Assembly: GCF_008123515.1 (NCBI RefSeq) | Contig: NZ_VSSR01000027.1 | Location: 52,065 to 116,064, forward strand | From: Bradyrhizobium cytisi | Lineage (GTDB): Bacteria > Pseudomonadota > Alphaproteobacteria > Rhizobiales > Xanthobacteraceae | Reading direction: 5' to 3' | DNA: 64,000 nt | Shown here: in pieces, positions 8,191 to 18,960 of the stretch | Numbering within the stretch: the first letter of the stretch is position 1 | Layout: the number at the start of each line of letters is the position of its first letter | Position numbers and translations under genes: made by a program | The notes under the pieces: generated by a model | Database searches by the model: none | The model's input: only the letters and a program-made list of their open reading frames with translations | What the model was told of the DNA's origin: nothing

Positions 8191-9561
8191 TCAGCCGACG
8201 CCCAGCGCCTTCAACTTCCGATGCAGCGCCGAACGTTCCATGCCAACAAACTCGGCCGTGCGAGAAATATTTCCTGAAAAACGGCTGATCTGAGCAATCA
8301 AATAGTCGCGCTCGAACACTTCGCGAGCCTCGCGCAGCGGTAGGCCCATGATGTGCTCGCCATTGTTGCTGGTCGGCATCGCCGGCACCATCGAGCCGAC
8401 ATCCTGCGGCAGCATATCGGCGGTGATAATCACCTCCGGTCCGCCCGCGGCCAGAATCATGACTCTCTCAACGTTGTTGCGGAGCTGGCGCACATTGCCC
8501 GGCCAGACATGCGATTGCAGCACCGCCATCGCGTCCTGCCCGATCTGCCGCTTGGGCAGGCCGCTGCCGGCCGAGATCTGCTCCATGAAATAGTCGATCA
8601 GCTCCGGAATGTCCTCGCGCCGCTCCGAGAGCGCGGGCACGCGGATCGGCACCACCGAAAGCCGATGATAGAGATCCTCGCGGAAACGGCCGACCGCGAT
8701 CTCCTCCTCGAGGTTGCGCGCGGTCGAGGAGATGATTCGGACGTCGACCTGAACCTTGCCGGTGCCGCCGACGCGCTGGAACGACTGCTCGACCAGCACG
8801 CGCAGGATCTTGTTCTGGGTCTCGCGCGGCATGTCCGCAATCTCGTCGATGAACAGCGTGCCGCCATGGGCTTCCTCGAGTGCACCCGCCTTGCGCGGCT
8901 GCTCGCCGTTGGACTGCTCGACGCCGAACAGCTCGTGCTCCATCCGCTCCGGCGTGATCGCGGCGGCATTGATGACGACGAAGGGGCCGTCGGCGCGGCC
9001 CGAGGCCGTGTGCAGCGTACGGGCGGCCAATTCCTTGCCCGCGCCGGCGGGGCCGACGATCAGGATGCGGCTGTTGGCCTTGGCCGCGCGCTCGATGGTC
9101 TGGCGCAGCTGGTTCACGCTCGGGGAACGGCCGACGAGCTGGCTGGCGCTCGGCGCGAGCTGCTTCAGCTCCTTGACCTCGCGCTTGAGCCGCGAGTTTT
9201 CCAGCGCGCGGGTGGCGACCAGGATCAGCCGGTCCGCCTTGAACGGCTTCTCGATGAAGTCATAGGCTCCGCGCTTGATCGCGGCGACCGCGGTCTCGAT
9301 GTTGCCGTGGCCGGAGATCATCACGACAGGCAGATCGGCATTGTCCTTCTTGACCTGCTCGAGCAGCTGCAAGCCGTCGAGCTTGGAGCCCTGCAGCCAG
9401 ATGTCGAGGAACACCAGATGCGGCCGGCGATTGGCGATTTCGGCCAAGGCCGAGTCGCTGTCGCGTGCGGTTCGGGTGACGAAACCCTCGTCCTCGAGGA
9501 TGCCCGCAACGAGATCCCGAATATCGGCCTCATCATCGACAATCAGAATTTCACTTGCCAT
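8191..9561 (-). CDS. ntrX: Nitrogen assimilation response regulator NtrX
   Basis: 456 residues. Receiver domain at the N-terminus (MASEILIVDDEADIRDLV, phosphoacceptor in LVFLDIWL), AAA+ domain with Walker A GPAGAGKELAAR and Walker B GGTLFIDEI, and a C-terminal Fis-type helix-turn-helix (NISRTAEFVGMERSALHRKLKALG). The sigma54-contact loop is not GAFTGA: after ELFG comes VEQSNGEQPRKAGALEEAHGG. Loss of this motif is usual in NtrX and suggests it does not activate sigma54 promoters directly. Follows ntrY after 18 bp. Confidence 0.95.
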   Translation of the reverse strand: MASEILIVDDEADIRDLVAGILEDEGFVTRTARDSDSALAEIANRRPHLVFLDIWLQGSKLDGLQLLEQVKKDNADLPVVMISGHGNIETAVAAIKRGAYDFIEKPFKADRLILVATRALENSRLKREVKELKQLAPSASQLVGRSPSVNQLRQTIERAAKANSRILIVGPAGAGKELAARTLHTASGRADGPFVVINAAAITPERMEHELFGVEQSNGEQPRKAGALEEAHGGTLFIDEIADMPRETQNKILRVLVEQSFQRVGGTGKVQVDVRIISSTARNLEEEIAVGRFREDLYHRLSVVPIRVPALSERREDIPELIDYFMEQISAGSGLPKRQIGQDAMAVLQSHVWPGNVRQLRNNVERVMILAAGGPEVIITADMLPQDVGSMVPAMPTSNNGEHIMGLPLREAREVFERDYLIAQISRFSGNISRTAEFVGMERSALHRKLKALGVG

Positions 9562-9579
9562 GGGGTCGCGCCTATCTTG

Positions 9580-11913
9580 TCAGATGCCTGATGAGGCTTC
9601 GATTTTCGTTGAATCATTGGTCTTTTCAGCGGGCTCTTTGGTTTCGCCCGCCGGCTCTTTTGTTTCCTGCGCCTGCTCGGCTCCCTCGGCCTTCTTGGCC
9701 TCGCCGGAGATCGCAAAGCGCATCCGCATCCAGGCGCCGCGCTGGCCTTCGCGGAAGTCGGAGGCGTCCTTCAGCTCGATGCGGCCGCCATGGTCTTCCA
9801 GCACGCGGCCGACGATGGCGAGGCCAAGGCCGGTGCCCTTGGCGCGCGTCGTCACATAGGGCTCGAGCAGCCGCGAACGCGCGACCTTGGGCAGGCCGAT
9901 GCCGTTGTCGACGACGTCGATCAGCACGTCCTCGTCCTCGCGCGACACCACGACGTCGATACGGCCTTTGCCGAGCTCCTCCGCCGGGACCTGCTCGATC
10001 GCCTCGGTGGCGTTCTTGATGATGTTGGTGACCGCCTGCGAGATCAGCCGCCGGTCGAACTGGGCGCGCAGCGGATCGTCCCTGAACTCGGCCTCAATCT
10101 CGATCTCGGGATGGGCAACCTTCATCAGGAACACCGCCTGCCGCACGGTGTCGGCGACGTCCTCGCCTTCCATCACGGACTTCGGCATCCGCGCAAAGCG
10201 CGAGAACTCGTCGACCATGCGCCTGATATCGTCGACCTGGCGCACGATGGTGTCGGTGCACTGCTCGAAGATCTGCTTGTCCTTGGCCTCGGTAATGTCC
10301 TTGCCGAATTTGCGGCGGATGCGCTCGGCGGAGAGCTGGATCGGCGTCAGCGGGTTCTTGATCTCGTGGGCGATGCGGCGCGCGACATCGCCCCAGGCCG
10401 AGGTGCGCTGCGCCGACACCAGCTCGGTGATGTCGTCGAGCGTGATGATGTAGCTGTCGTGCGGCTGGTTCTTCTCGGCGCTGACGCGCACTGAAAGATT
10501 TCGCTCGGTGCCGTCGCGCGTGATCGTGATCTGGCCCTGCACCAGGCGCTGGGTCCCTTCCCGCGACGTCTTCATCATCTCGTCGAGCTCGGGCAGCACG
10601 TCGGAGAGCGGATGACCGAGCGTCTCGGCCTCGGAATGCCCGATCAGCTTCTCGGCGGAGCGGTTGAGGATGCCGACGCTGCCCGAGGTGTCGACGCCGA
10701 TGATGCCGGCGCTTGCAGAGGACAGCACCGCCTCGATGAAGCGGCGGCGGCTGTCGATGAGGTCGCTGGCGTTGACGAGCTCGTCGCGCTGGCTGCGCAA
10801 TTCCTGCGTCATCTTGTTGAAGGTCTCGCCGAGCTGGGCGAGATCGCCTTCCGATTGATGCACGGGCACCTTCACATGGAGGTCGCCGGTCGAGACGGTG
10901 TGGGCCGCGTTCATCAGCCGCCGGATCGGCGCCACCAACGAGTTGGCGAAGTTCAGGCCGATCAGCACAGAGGCCATCAGGATGGTCAGCGCGATCACCG
11001 CAAACATCAGCGCAAACGCCACCTGAATGCCGAGCCGGCGCGACTCGATCTGGGCGTATTCGGCGACGCTGATCTCGGTCTGCTTGAGCTGACTGACGAC
11101 CTTCGGATCGAGTGGCCGTGCCACGTACAGGAAGGTGTCGCTGAAGGCGCGCAGGCGGATCACTGCCGCGACGTAGCTCGCATCTGGCAACACCGCGATC
11201 TCGGGCTCGGATTCGTTGACGTTGCTGAGGAAGTCCGGCGCCGGGGGCGAATAGGCCAGTCGCATGCCGGTGTCAGCGGACTCCAGGATATTGGTGTTCT
11301 TGTCGATGATCATCGCGCCCGGCAGGTTGCGGGAGCCGGCGCTGGCGGTCAGCAGCTCGCGGAACGACCGGCGATCCTGGTCGTAGAGTGGCCTTGCATG
11401 GGCGATGTCATTGGCCATGCCGATGATGTCGCCGCGGATCAATTGCGCATGGTCCTGCATGTAGGCCCGTGCGATATCCAGCGAGTTCTGGATGACTTCC
11501 TTGGTCGGCCCCGAGAACAGCCGGTCGAGACCGCGTTCGAGCGTGACGTTGGCGACGACGGAAACAAGCACCGCCGGCAGCACCGCGACGATCGAGAACA
11601 GGCTGACGATCTGGACATGCAGGCGCGCCGCCGCCCTGCCCCGCCGCCGCGCCAGGATCAGCTGCCAGAGCTCGCGCACGATGATGCCGACCAGCAGCAG
11701 GATCGTGCCCGCATTGATCAGGTAGAACGAGCGGACCACCTCCGGCGTCGGATCGATCCTGGTGAGGCCGGTGAGGACCAGGAAGGTCAGGAGGCCCGAC
11801 AACAGCGCCAGCGCCACCGCAAACGGCACCAGCCAGCGCCGCACCGACCAACGCCGGGGCTCTTCCGCTGGGGCCGTGTCAAAGGATGCGGCCGAGGTGT
11901 CTGCGCTGGTCAT
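9580..11913 (-). CDS. ntrY: Nitrogen regulation sensor histidine kinase NtrY
   Basis: 777 residues from ATG 11913. Order of domains: two N-terminal membrane segments (WLVPFAVALALLSGLLTFLVL and INAGTILLLVGIIV), a third near IVAVLPAVLVSVVA, an extracytoplasmic sensor region, a fourth membrane segment (FALMFAVIALTILMASVLIG), HAMP, PAS (IIGVDTSGSVGILNRSAEKLIG), the H-box RRIAHEIKNPLTPIQLSAERI and a HATPase with DNGIGLP and GTGLGLAIV. Partner kinase of NtrX. The frame extends 39 codons further upstream, but those residues are not family-like. The C-terminus ends in an acidic/Lys-rich tail (AKKAEGAEQAQETKE). Confidence 0.94.
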   Translation of the reverse strand: MTSADTSAASFDTAPAEEPRRWSVRRWLVPFAVALALLSGLLTFLVLTGLTRIDPTPEVVRSFYLINAGTILLLVGIIVRELWQLILARRRGRAAARLHVQIVSLFSIVAVLPAVLVSVVANVTLERGLDRLFSGPTKEVIQNSLDIARAYMQDHAQLIRGDIIGMANDIAHARPLYDQDRRSFRELLTASAGSRNLPGAMIIDKNTNILESADTGMRLAYSPPAPDFLSNVNESEPEIAVLPDASYVAAVIRLRAFSDTFLYVARPLDPKVVSQLKQTEISVAEYAQIESRRLGIQVAFALMFAVIALTILMASVLIGLNFANSLVAPIRRLMNAAHTVSTGDLHVKVPVHQSEGDLAQLGETFNKMTQELRSQRDELVNASDLIDSRRRFIEAVLSSASAGIIGVDTSGSVGILNRSAEKLIGHSEAETLGHPLSDVLPELDEMMKTSREGTQRLVQGQITITRDGTERNLSVRVSAEKNQPHDSYIITLDDITELVSAQRTSAWGDVARRIAHEIKNPLTPIQLSAERIRRKFGKDITEAKDKQIFEQCTDTIVRQVDDIRRMVDEFSRFARMPKSVMEGEDVADTVRQAVFLMKVAHPEIEIEAEFRDDPLRAQFDRRLISQAVTNIIKNATEAIEQVPAEELGKGRIDVVVSREDEDVLIDVVDNGIGLPKVARSRLLEPYVTTRAKGTGLGLAIVGRVLEDHGGRIELKDASDFREGQRGAWMRMRFAISGEAKKAEGAEQAQETKEPAGETKEPAEKTNDSTKIEASSGI

Positions 11914-12304
11914 TCCGGCAATGGGGTGCTGAAAACGGGTCCGCGATGGGCGGGTACTGATGTATTCGTACCACATTGTTGCCGAATTGTGACAATTCCA
12001 CGGCGTCCGCGCCGCTACGGACGAGCGCATCCACAGGGGTGGCGGCCGGAACAGAATCAGGCCATCCCGGCTTGACCCGGCATGGACAGGATTTTTCTCG
12101 TGATCACGGTGACGGCGATGCTGCTGCTGATCGTGGCCACTGACCTCTTGGTCAATGGCCCCAGCAGGCAGGACCAGACGGCGGAGATGCCAATACGCAG
12201 CCGGTCGTGGCGCGCCTGGTCAGATCCGGCGGAACATTTCAGCCCGATGATGCGGACAGGCTCAGCTCACCTTTGGCAGGGGGAGCTGAGCCGCCGTTCC
12301 GAAA
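11914..12304. other. Intergenic region between ntrC and ntrY
   Basis: About 390 bp without a convincing gene. It must hold the ntrY promoter if ntrYX is transcribed apart from dusB-ntrBC. A hairpin lies near the ntrC end (12259-12292). The only open frame, on the + strand at 12082, runs into ntrC and lacks family features. Confidence 0.5.
12259..12292 (-). terminator. Perfect inverted repeat after ntrC
   Basis: GGCTCAGCTC (12259-12268) and GAGCTGAGCC (12283-12292) form a 10-bp perfect stem with a 14-nt loop, starting 12 bp after the ntrC stop. There is no T-run on the minus strand, so it may be a transcript 3' end processed or Rho-assisted rather than an intrinsic terminator. Confidence 0.45.
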
Positions 12305-13747
<1,443 letters not shown>

Positions 13748-13756
13748 CGTTAATCC

Positions 13757-14932
13757 TCATTTTGCCCCCTGTGATGCAGACGACGACTTCCCGGCAGAGC
13801 CGTCGCGACTGCTGTGATCGGGATGTTTCACCGATGTGGAATACATCGGCATCAGCACGCGAAAGGTGGTCTTGCGCGGCTGAGACTCGCATTCGATGAT
13901 GCCCCCGTGATCGCCAATGATCTTGGCGACCAGCGCGAGACCGAGGCCAGAGCCGGTCTGCTTGGTGGTCACGAAGGGATCGAACAGATTGGGCAGAAGA
14001 TCGTCCGGCACGCCTGGTCCATTATCCCTCACGCAGAATTCAAGCGGCAGGGATACCCGGGATTTTTGACCGGGGACCGACAGGCGCACGCCGGGCCGGA
14101 ACGCGGTGGTGAGCTGGATCTCGGCGTCGGGGACGTCGATCAGCGCTTCGGCGGCATTTTTCACCAGATTGAGGAACACCTGGATCAGCTGGTCCTGGTT
14201 GGCCAGCACCGGCGGTAGCGACGGATCGTAATCCTCGATGAAGCGGATGTTGCGAGCAAAGCCCGACTGCGCCAGCCGCTTCACGTGGTCGAGCACCGAA
14301 TGGATGTTGACGGGGCCGCGCACCACGGGCCGCTCGTCGCCAAATACCTCCATGCGGTCGACCAGCGTCACGATGCGGTCGGCTTCGTCGCAAATCAGGC
14401 GGGTCAGCATGCGGTCTTCGGACGAGGCCTGCTGCTCCAGCAGCTGTGCCGCGCCGCGGATGCCGGAGAGCGGGTTCTTGATCTCGTGTGCCAGCATGGC
14501 GGCCAGCGCAATCACCGAACGGGCGGCGCTGCGATGGGTGAGCTGCCGGTCCATCTTGTCGGCGATGGAGCGCTCCTGAAGCATCACCACGATGTGGCCG
14601 GGCCGTTCGGTGAGCGGCGCGACATGCAGATCGACCTGGCGGTCGCCGCCCATGCGCGGTGTGCCAAGATCGACCTTGTATTCATTGACCGGCGAGTTCG
14701 ACGAGCGCACCTGGTCGATCAGCGCCAGCAAGGGACTGCCGAACGGCACCAGCTCTTTCAGCGACTGCCGCTTCAAGAACTGCGTCGAGATATCGAAGAA
14801 CGCTTCGGTCGCAATATTGGCTGCGACGATCTTGCCGTCCGGTCCGATCATCAGCACGGGATTGGGCAAGGCATCCAGGATCGCGTCGCTCTCGGACAGA
14901 AGCGGCCGGCGATGGTCAGCAGCTGAGCTCAT
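13757..14932 (-). CDS. ntrB: Nitrogen regulation sensor kinase NtrB
   Basis: 391 residues from ATG 14932, chosen because this ATG overlaps the dusB stop as ATGA; five further codons upstream are open but would overlap dusB. Soluble PII-controlled kinase/phosphatase of NtrC: PAS domain (ILDALPNPVLMIGPDGKIVAAN), H-box LAAMLAHEIKNPLSGIRGAAQLLE, N-box LVKNAAEALI, and G-boxes CVRDNGPGVPDDL and GSGLGLALVAKII. No membrane segment, as expected for this cytoplasmic sensor. Confidence 0.96.
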   Translation of the reverse strand: MSSAADHRRPLLSESDAILDALPNPVLMIGPDGKIVAANIATEAFFDISTQFLKRQSLKELVPFGSPLLALIDQVRSSNSPVNEYKVDLGTPRMGGDRQVDLHVAPLTERPGHIVVMLQERSIADKMDRQLTHRSAARSVIALAAMLAHEIKNPLSGIRGAAQLLEQQASSEDRMLTRLICDEADRIVTLVDRMEVFGDERPVVRGPVNIHSVLDHVKRLAQSGFARNIRFIEDYDPSLPPVLANQDQLIQVFLNLVKNAAEALIDVPDAEIQLTTAFRPGVRLSVPGQKSRVSLPLEFCVRDNGPGVPDDLLPNLFDPFVTTKQTGSGLGLALVAKIIGDHGGIIECESQPRKTTFRVLMPMYSTSVKHPDHSSRDGSAGKSSSASQGAK

Positions 14933-15963
14933 GCAGCGGCGCTCCATGCGAAATCGTCGAAGGCATCCTGAAGTGAGCGGTGGACGAGGCCCGGATCCTC
15001 AGACGTGAGGATGTTCCGGCGCCAGGCCTTCAGCGTCTCGACCGGCGCGCCGCTCGCACCGGCCGCGACATCAAGCGCCCAGCCGAGATGTTTTCGCGCG
15101 TGCTTCAGGCCCACGCGCAGGCCATAGAGCGCGCAGACGCCCTCATAGAGCGTGCGGACATAATGCAGCTGCGTTGCGAGCGACGGCGTGGCTTCCGCCG
15201 CTCCGCCGTTCAGGCGCCGGCCGATCTCGCCGGGCAGCCAGGGCTGGCCCTGTGCGCCGCGGCCGATCATCACGGCATCGGCGCCGGAAGCTTCGAGCGC
15301 CGCGAGCGCCTTCTCGAACGTGGTGATGTCGCCGTTGACGACGAGCGGAATGGAAATGGCGTCTCGCACCGCGCGGATCGCATCCCAATCGGCCTCGCCC
15401 TTGTAGAACTGGCAGCGGGTGCGGCCATGCACGGTGACGAGCTTGATGCCGGCGGCCTCCGCGCGACGCGCGAGGTCCGGCGCGTTGCGGGTGCGGTCGT
15501 CCCAGCCGAGCCGCATCTTCAGTGTCACTGGAACCTTCACAGCGGCAATCGTGGCCTCGATCAGGCTGACGGCATGATCGAGGTCGCGCATCAGGGCCGA
15601 GCCTGACTGGCCGCCGGTGACGTGGCGGGCGGGACAGCCCATGTTGATGTCGATGATGTCGGCGCCCTCGGCCTCGGCGATCCGGGCGCCTTCCGCCATC
15701 CAATGCGCCTCGCAGCCGGCGAGCTGGACCACATGCGGCCCGATCCCGGCCGCTTCGCAGCGCAACCGCGACATGCGGTGACCGTTAGCGAGCTCATCGC
15801 TGGCCGTCATTTCGGAGATGACCAGACCCGCCCCAAGCTCGGCGGCCAGCCGGCGGACGGGTGAATCCGTCACTCCCGACATCGGTGCCAGGAAGACCGG
15901 GGTAGCGATTTCAATATCGCCTATTTTCAACGGCTTAGAGCCTGATCTTGCCGGGCCGGTCAC
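14929..15963 (-). CDS. dusB: tRNA-dihydrouridine synthase (NifR3 family)
   Basis: 344 residues. FMN-dependent reduction of uridine in tRNA. Family segments seen: FLAPMSGVTDSPVRRLA, the active-site cysteine in DIIDINMGCPARHVTGGQSGSAL, VPVTLKMRLGW, TVHGRTRCQFYKGEADW, and GADAVMIGRGAQGQPW. First gene of the classic alphaproteobacterial nifR3-ntrB-ntrC operon; overlaps ntrB by 4 nt. An NtrC-box-like dyad lies about 56 bp upstream of the start. Confidence 0.95.
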   Translation of the reverse strand: MTGPARSGSKPLKIGDIEIATPVFLAPMSGVTDSPVRRLAAELGAGLVISEMTASDELANGHRMSRLRCEAAGIGPHVVQLAGCEAHWMAEGARIAEAEGADIIDINMGCPARHVTGGQSGSALMRDLDHAVSLIEATIAAVKVPVTLKMRLGWDDRTRNAPDLARRAEAAGIKLVTVHGRTRCQFYKGEADWDAIRAVRDAISIPLVVNGDITTFEKALAALEASGADAVMIGRGAQGQPWLPGEIGRRLNGGAAEATPSLATQLHYVRTLYEGVCALYGLRVGLKHARKHLGWALDVAAGASGAPVETLKAWRRNILTSEDPGLVHRSLQDAFDDFAWSAAA

Positions 15964-16018
15964 AGCGGTCTCATTGAGTGGACAGGGGCCTCATCGCGCC
16001 TGCCATGGCCTATCTTGC

Positions 16019-16033
16019 GCACAATTCTTGTGC
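16019..16033. promoter_or_regulatory. NtrC-box-like dyad upstream of dusB-ntrBC
   Basis: GCACAA-TTC-TTGTGC is a perfect dyad of 6-bp arms and fits GCAC-N7-GTGC, the spacing of the enteric NtrC site consensus (GCACN5TGGTGC), with one mismatch in the TG. It lies in the 250-bp divergent region between dusB and ispDF, 56 bp from the dusB start, and could mediate autoregulation of the ntrBC operon. Inferred from pattern only. Confidence 0.5.
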
Positions 16034-16214
16034 AGTCAAGCGCCATGCCTACAGTTTAGACAGTTCTGCAAATCTTTCAAGTGCAGTGCAGCAAAATGCT
16101 GAATCCCACAATCCGGGGAAACCCCCTTTTTTTGCGGGCCTGCCGTGCTAGAGGCATGCCGGCAATCACCCCATGCGCGGCGCCTCTCCTTAAACAGTCG
16201 AATATTTGAGTCCT

Positions 16215-17411
16215 ATGGCGAAATCACAGCGCACCGCAGTCGTTCTTGTCGCGGCCGGTCGTGGCCTGCGCGCAGGCGCGGGCGGCCCGAAGCAATATCG
16301 TGAGATCGGCGGCGTGCCCGTGATCTACCGCGCCATGGAAGCCTTCAGCACCCACGCCGACGTGTTCGCCGTGCAACCGGTGGTGAACCCCGACGACAGC
16401 GCCATGTTCACGGCAACGGTCGCAGGGCTGCAGCACGAGGCGCCGACCAATGGTGGCGCGACGCGTCAGGCCTCGGTGCTCGCCGGTCTCGAAGCGCTCG
16501 CCAGGCACAAGCCCGACATCGTCCTGATCCACGACGCCGCGCGTCCCTTCGTCTCGGCCGGCGTGATCTCGCGGGCGATCGAAGCGGCAAGCCGGACGGG
16601 CGCGGCGATCCCCGTCGTTCCCGTCACCGACACCATCAAGATCACCAGCGCGGACGGCAATGTCGAGGACACACCCGATCGGGCAAGTCTACGAATCGCG
16701 CAGACGCCGCAATCCTTTCGTTTCGACGTCATCCTCGAGGCGCATCGTCGCGCGGCAAAGGACGGACGAGGCGATTTCACCGATGATGCCGCGATCGCCG
16801 AATGGGCGGGATTGACGGTTGCGACCTTTGAAGGCGATGTTGCCAACATGAAGCTCACCACTCCCGAGGATTTCGTGCGCGAGGAAGCGCGCCTGGCCAG
16901 CCTGCTCGGCGACATCAGGACCGGCACGGGCTATGACGTGCACGCCTTCGGCGACGGCGACCATCTCATGCTCTGCGGCGTGCGCGTGCCGCACACCAAG
17001 GGTTTCCTCGCCCATTCCGACGGCGATGTTGGCCTGCATGCGCTGGTCGATGCGATCCTCGGTGCATTGGCCGACGGCGACATCGGCTCGCACTTCCCGC
17101 CGAGCGATGCCAAGTGGAAGGGCGCCTCCTCCGACCGGTTTCTGAAATACGCCATCGAGCGCGTCACGGCGCGCGGCGGCCGCGTCGCCAATCTCGAAGT
17201 CACCATGATCTGCGAGCGGCCGAAGATCGGTCCCTTACGCGACACCATGCGCGCGCGCATCGCCGAGATCTCCGGCGTCGACATCTCCCGCGTCGCGGTG
17301 AAGGCGACGACCAGCGAGCGGCTCGGCTTCACCGGCCGCGAGGAAGGCATCGCGGCCACCGCGAGCGCCACCATTCGCCTGCCGTTTAACGAGAAGATCT
17401 GGAGCGTCTAG
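16215..17411 (+). CDS. ispDF: Bifunctional IspD/IspF isoprenoid biosynthesis enzyme
   Basis: 398 residues from ATG 16215 (an in-frame TTG lies 9 nt upstream). Fusion of 2-C-methyl-D-erythritol 4-phosphate cytidylyltransferase (residues 1 to about 230; VVLVAAGRGLRAG, GPKQY, LIHDAARPFV) with 2-C-methyl-D-erythritol 2,4-cyclodiphosphate synthase (about 235 to end; GTGYDVHAFG, GFLAHSDGDVGLHALVDAILGALADGDIG). It thus carries out two separated steps of the MEP pathway. The fusion is typical of alphaproteobacteria. Transcribed away from dusB and followed by the cinA-like gene after 3 bp. Confidence 0.95.
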   Translation: MAKSQRTAVVLVAAGRGLRAGAGGPKQYREIGGVPVIYRAMEAFSTHADVFAVQPVVNPDDSAMFTATVAGLQHEAPTNGGATRQASVLAGLEALARHKPDIVLIHDAARPFVSAGVISRAIEAASRTGAAIPVVPVTDTIKITSADGNVEDTPDRASLRIAQTPQSFRFDVILEAHRRAAKDGRGDFTDDAAIAEWAGLTVATFEGDVANMKLTTPEDFVREEARLASLLGDIRTGTGYDVHAFGDGDHLMLCGVRVPHTKGFLAHSDGDVGLHALVDAILGALADGDIGSHFPPSDAKWKGASSDRFLKYAIERVTARGGRVANLEVTMICERPKIGPLRDTMRARIAEISGVDISRVAVKATTSERLGFTGREEGIAATASATIRLPFNEKIWSV

Positions 17412-17414
17412 GCC

Positions 17415-18026
17415 ATGGGCGGCAGCGACGCACGCGCCCTCTCCCGCTCGCTGCTCGATTTGTGCCGGATGCGCAAGCTGACGATCGCGACCGCCGAGTC
17501 CTGCACCGGCGGTCTTGTTGCCGGCGCCCTGACCGACATCCCCGGCTCGTCTGACGTCATCGATCGCGGCTTCGTCACCTATTCCAACGACGCCAAGCGC
17601 GCGATGCTCGGGGTCGAGGCCAGCACGCTCGCCAATTTCGGTGCCGTCAGCAAGGAGACCGCGACCGCGATGGCGGTCGGCGCGCTGGAGCGTGCTGGCG
17701 TCGATCTTGCGGTGGCCATCACCGGCACTGCCGGCCCCGGGGGGGCCACGCCCGGCAAGCCGGTCGGCCTCGTCCATTTTGCCGCTGCTGCGCGCGACGG
17801 CCGCATCATCCATCGCGAGCAGCGTTTTGGCGCGATCGGCCGCACCGCCGTGCGCCAGCGCTCCGTGGTCGAGGCGCTGCGCATGCTGATGGAACTCGCC
17901 CGCGGCCCGCAGGCCGCGGCCAAGCCGCGCCGCACCGCCGCCGCAACGAGACTGCGTCCCCGCGTCACCCGCTCGCCACGCCGGCATGTGGTGAAGCGCC
18001 GGCCACCGCGGTCGCCGCGGGGCTGA
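17415..18026 (+). CDS. CinA C-terminal domain protein (nicotinamide-nucleotide amidase type)
   Basis: 203 residues. Single-domain protein with the PncC/CinA-C motif TAESCTGGLVAGALTDIPGSS (the serine of ESCTGG is the usual active-site region), VSKETATAMA, and AITGTAGPGGATPGKPVG. The known activity is deamidation of nicotinamide mononucleotide. The last 40 or so residues are an Arg/Lys/Pro-rich tail (KPRRTAAATRLRPRVTRSPR) beyond the usual domain end. Starts 3 bp after ispDF, so probably cotranscribed. Confidence 0.9.
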   Translation: MGGSDARALSRSLLDLCRMRKLTIATAESCTGGLVAGALTDIPGSSDVIDRGFVTYSNDAKRAMLGVEASTLANFGAVSKETATAMAVGALERAGVDLAVAITGTAGPGGATPGKPVGLVHFAAAARDGRIIHREQRFGAIGRTAVRQRSVVEALRMLMELARGPQAAAKPRRTAAATRLRPRVTRSPRRHVVKRRPPRSPRG

Positions 18027-18034
18027 TGCACGCG

Positions 18035-18811
18035 CTACGCCGCCGCCAGCAGCGCGCTGGCGTGGTCCAGCACACGCTGCTTGACCGCATCGGTATCCGA
18101 CGGCTTCACCTTCGCACTCACCGTCAATTCCACGACAGGCGCGGCCGGATCGGCGGCGATCACCTTGGACACGTTGACGGACGGCTCGGTCCGCGCGTCG
18201 ACGCGGGGATCGTCGCGCAACTCCTTCAAGATCTGGTCGGCGAGCGTATTGGCTGAACCTGCCCGGACCGGAAACGTCACCTTGACCTCGCCCGTGCCGG
18301 GATAGGCGCTGTGATTGATGATCGCCGCGCCCCACACCTGCCCGTTCGGCAACAGAATCTGCGTGTTGTCGGCCGCGACCAGCTCGGTCATGAACAGCGA
18401 CAGCGATCTCACCTTGCCGGCCTTGCCGCCGACCTCGACGTCATCGCCGATGTGGAAGGGCCGGAACAGCAGCAGCATCACGCCGGCCGCGAGATTGGAC
18501 AGGGTGCCTTGTAGCGCCAGACCGATTGCGAGGGACGTCGCGCCCAACACCGCAACGAGGCTTGCGGTCTGGATGCCAAACAACTGGAGCACGGCGATGC
18601 CGACCACCGCCAGCACGCCGTAGCGCGTGACACTGGACACGAACAGAGTGACGAGCGGATCGACGCGATGGCCGACGGCGAGCATGCGCGTGACGACGCG
18701 CTGCATGGCGCCGGACAGGTACCAGCCGATTGCAAGCAGTAGGATCGCGTAGATCGCGTTGAGCCCATACAGGACAAGCGAGGCTTTCAGCGTGTCGAAA
18801 TTGATGGTCAT
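18035..18811 (-). CDS. Small-conductance mechanosensitive channel (MscS family)
   Basis: 258 residues from ATG 18811, supported by GGAG 6 nt upstream. Three membrane segments: residues about 10-33, 55-80 and the pore helix region (LVAVLGATSLAIGLALQGTLSNLAAGVMLLLFRPF), then the beta domain motif FHIGDDVEVGGKAGKV and ILLPNGQVWGAAIIN, and a C-terminal alpha/beta domain. Opens under membrane tension to release solutes. The open frame continues far upstream but that part overlaps another gene and is not family-like. Convergent with the cinA-like gene (8 bp). Confidence 0.92.
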   Translation of the reverse strand: MTINFDTLKASLVLYGLNAIYAILLLAIGWYLSGAMQRVVTRMLAVGHRVDPLVTLFVSSVTRYGVLAVVGIAVLQLFGIQTASLVAVLGATSLAIGLALQGTLSNLAAGVMLLLFRPFHIGDDVEVGGKAGKVRSLSLFMTELVAADNTQILLPNGQVWGAAIINHSAYPGTGEVKVTFPVRAGSANTLADQILKELRDDPRVDARTEPSVNVSKVIAADPAAPVVELTVSAKVKPSDTDAVKQRVLDHASALLAAA

Positions 18812-18960
18812 GATATCTCCAACCGGAACATTCGGTTGAGAACTCGCAGTTGCGGAGAACGATCCCTTTCGAGCCCGACCGACCGTCAGACGCCCGTTGC
18901 CGGATCGCATAGGTGAGGTCGACCTGAATTCCCCGGTATCTATCGGCGGGAATACGACAT

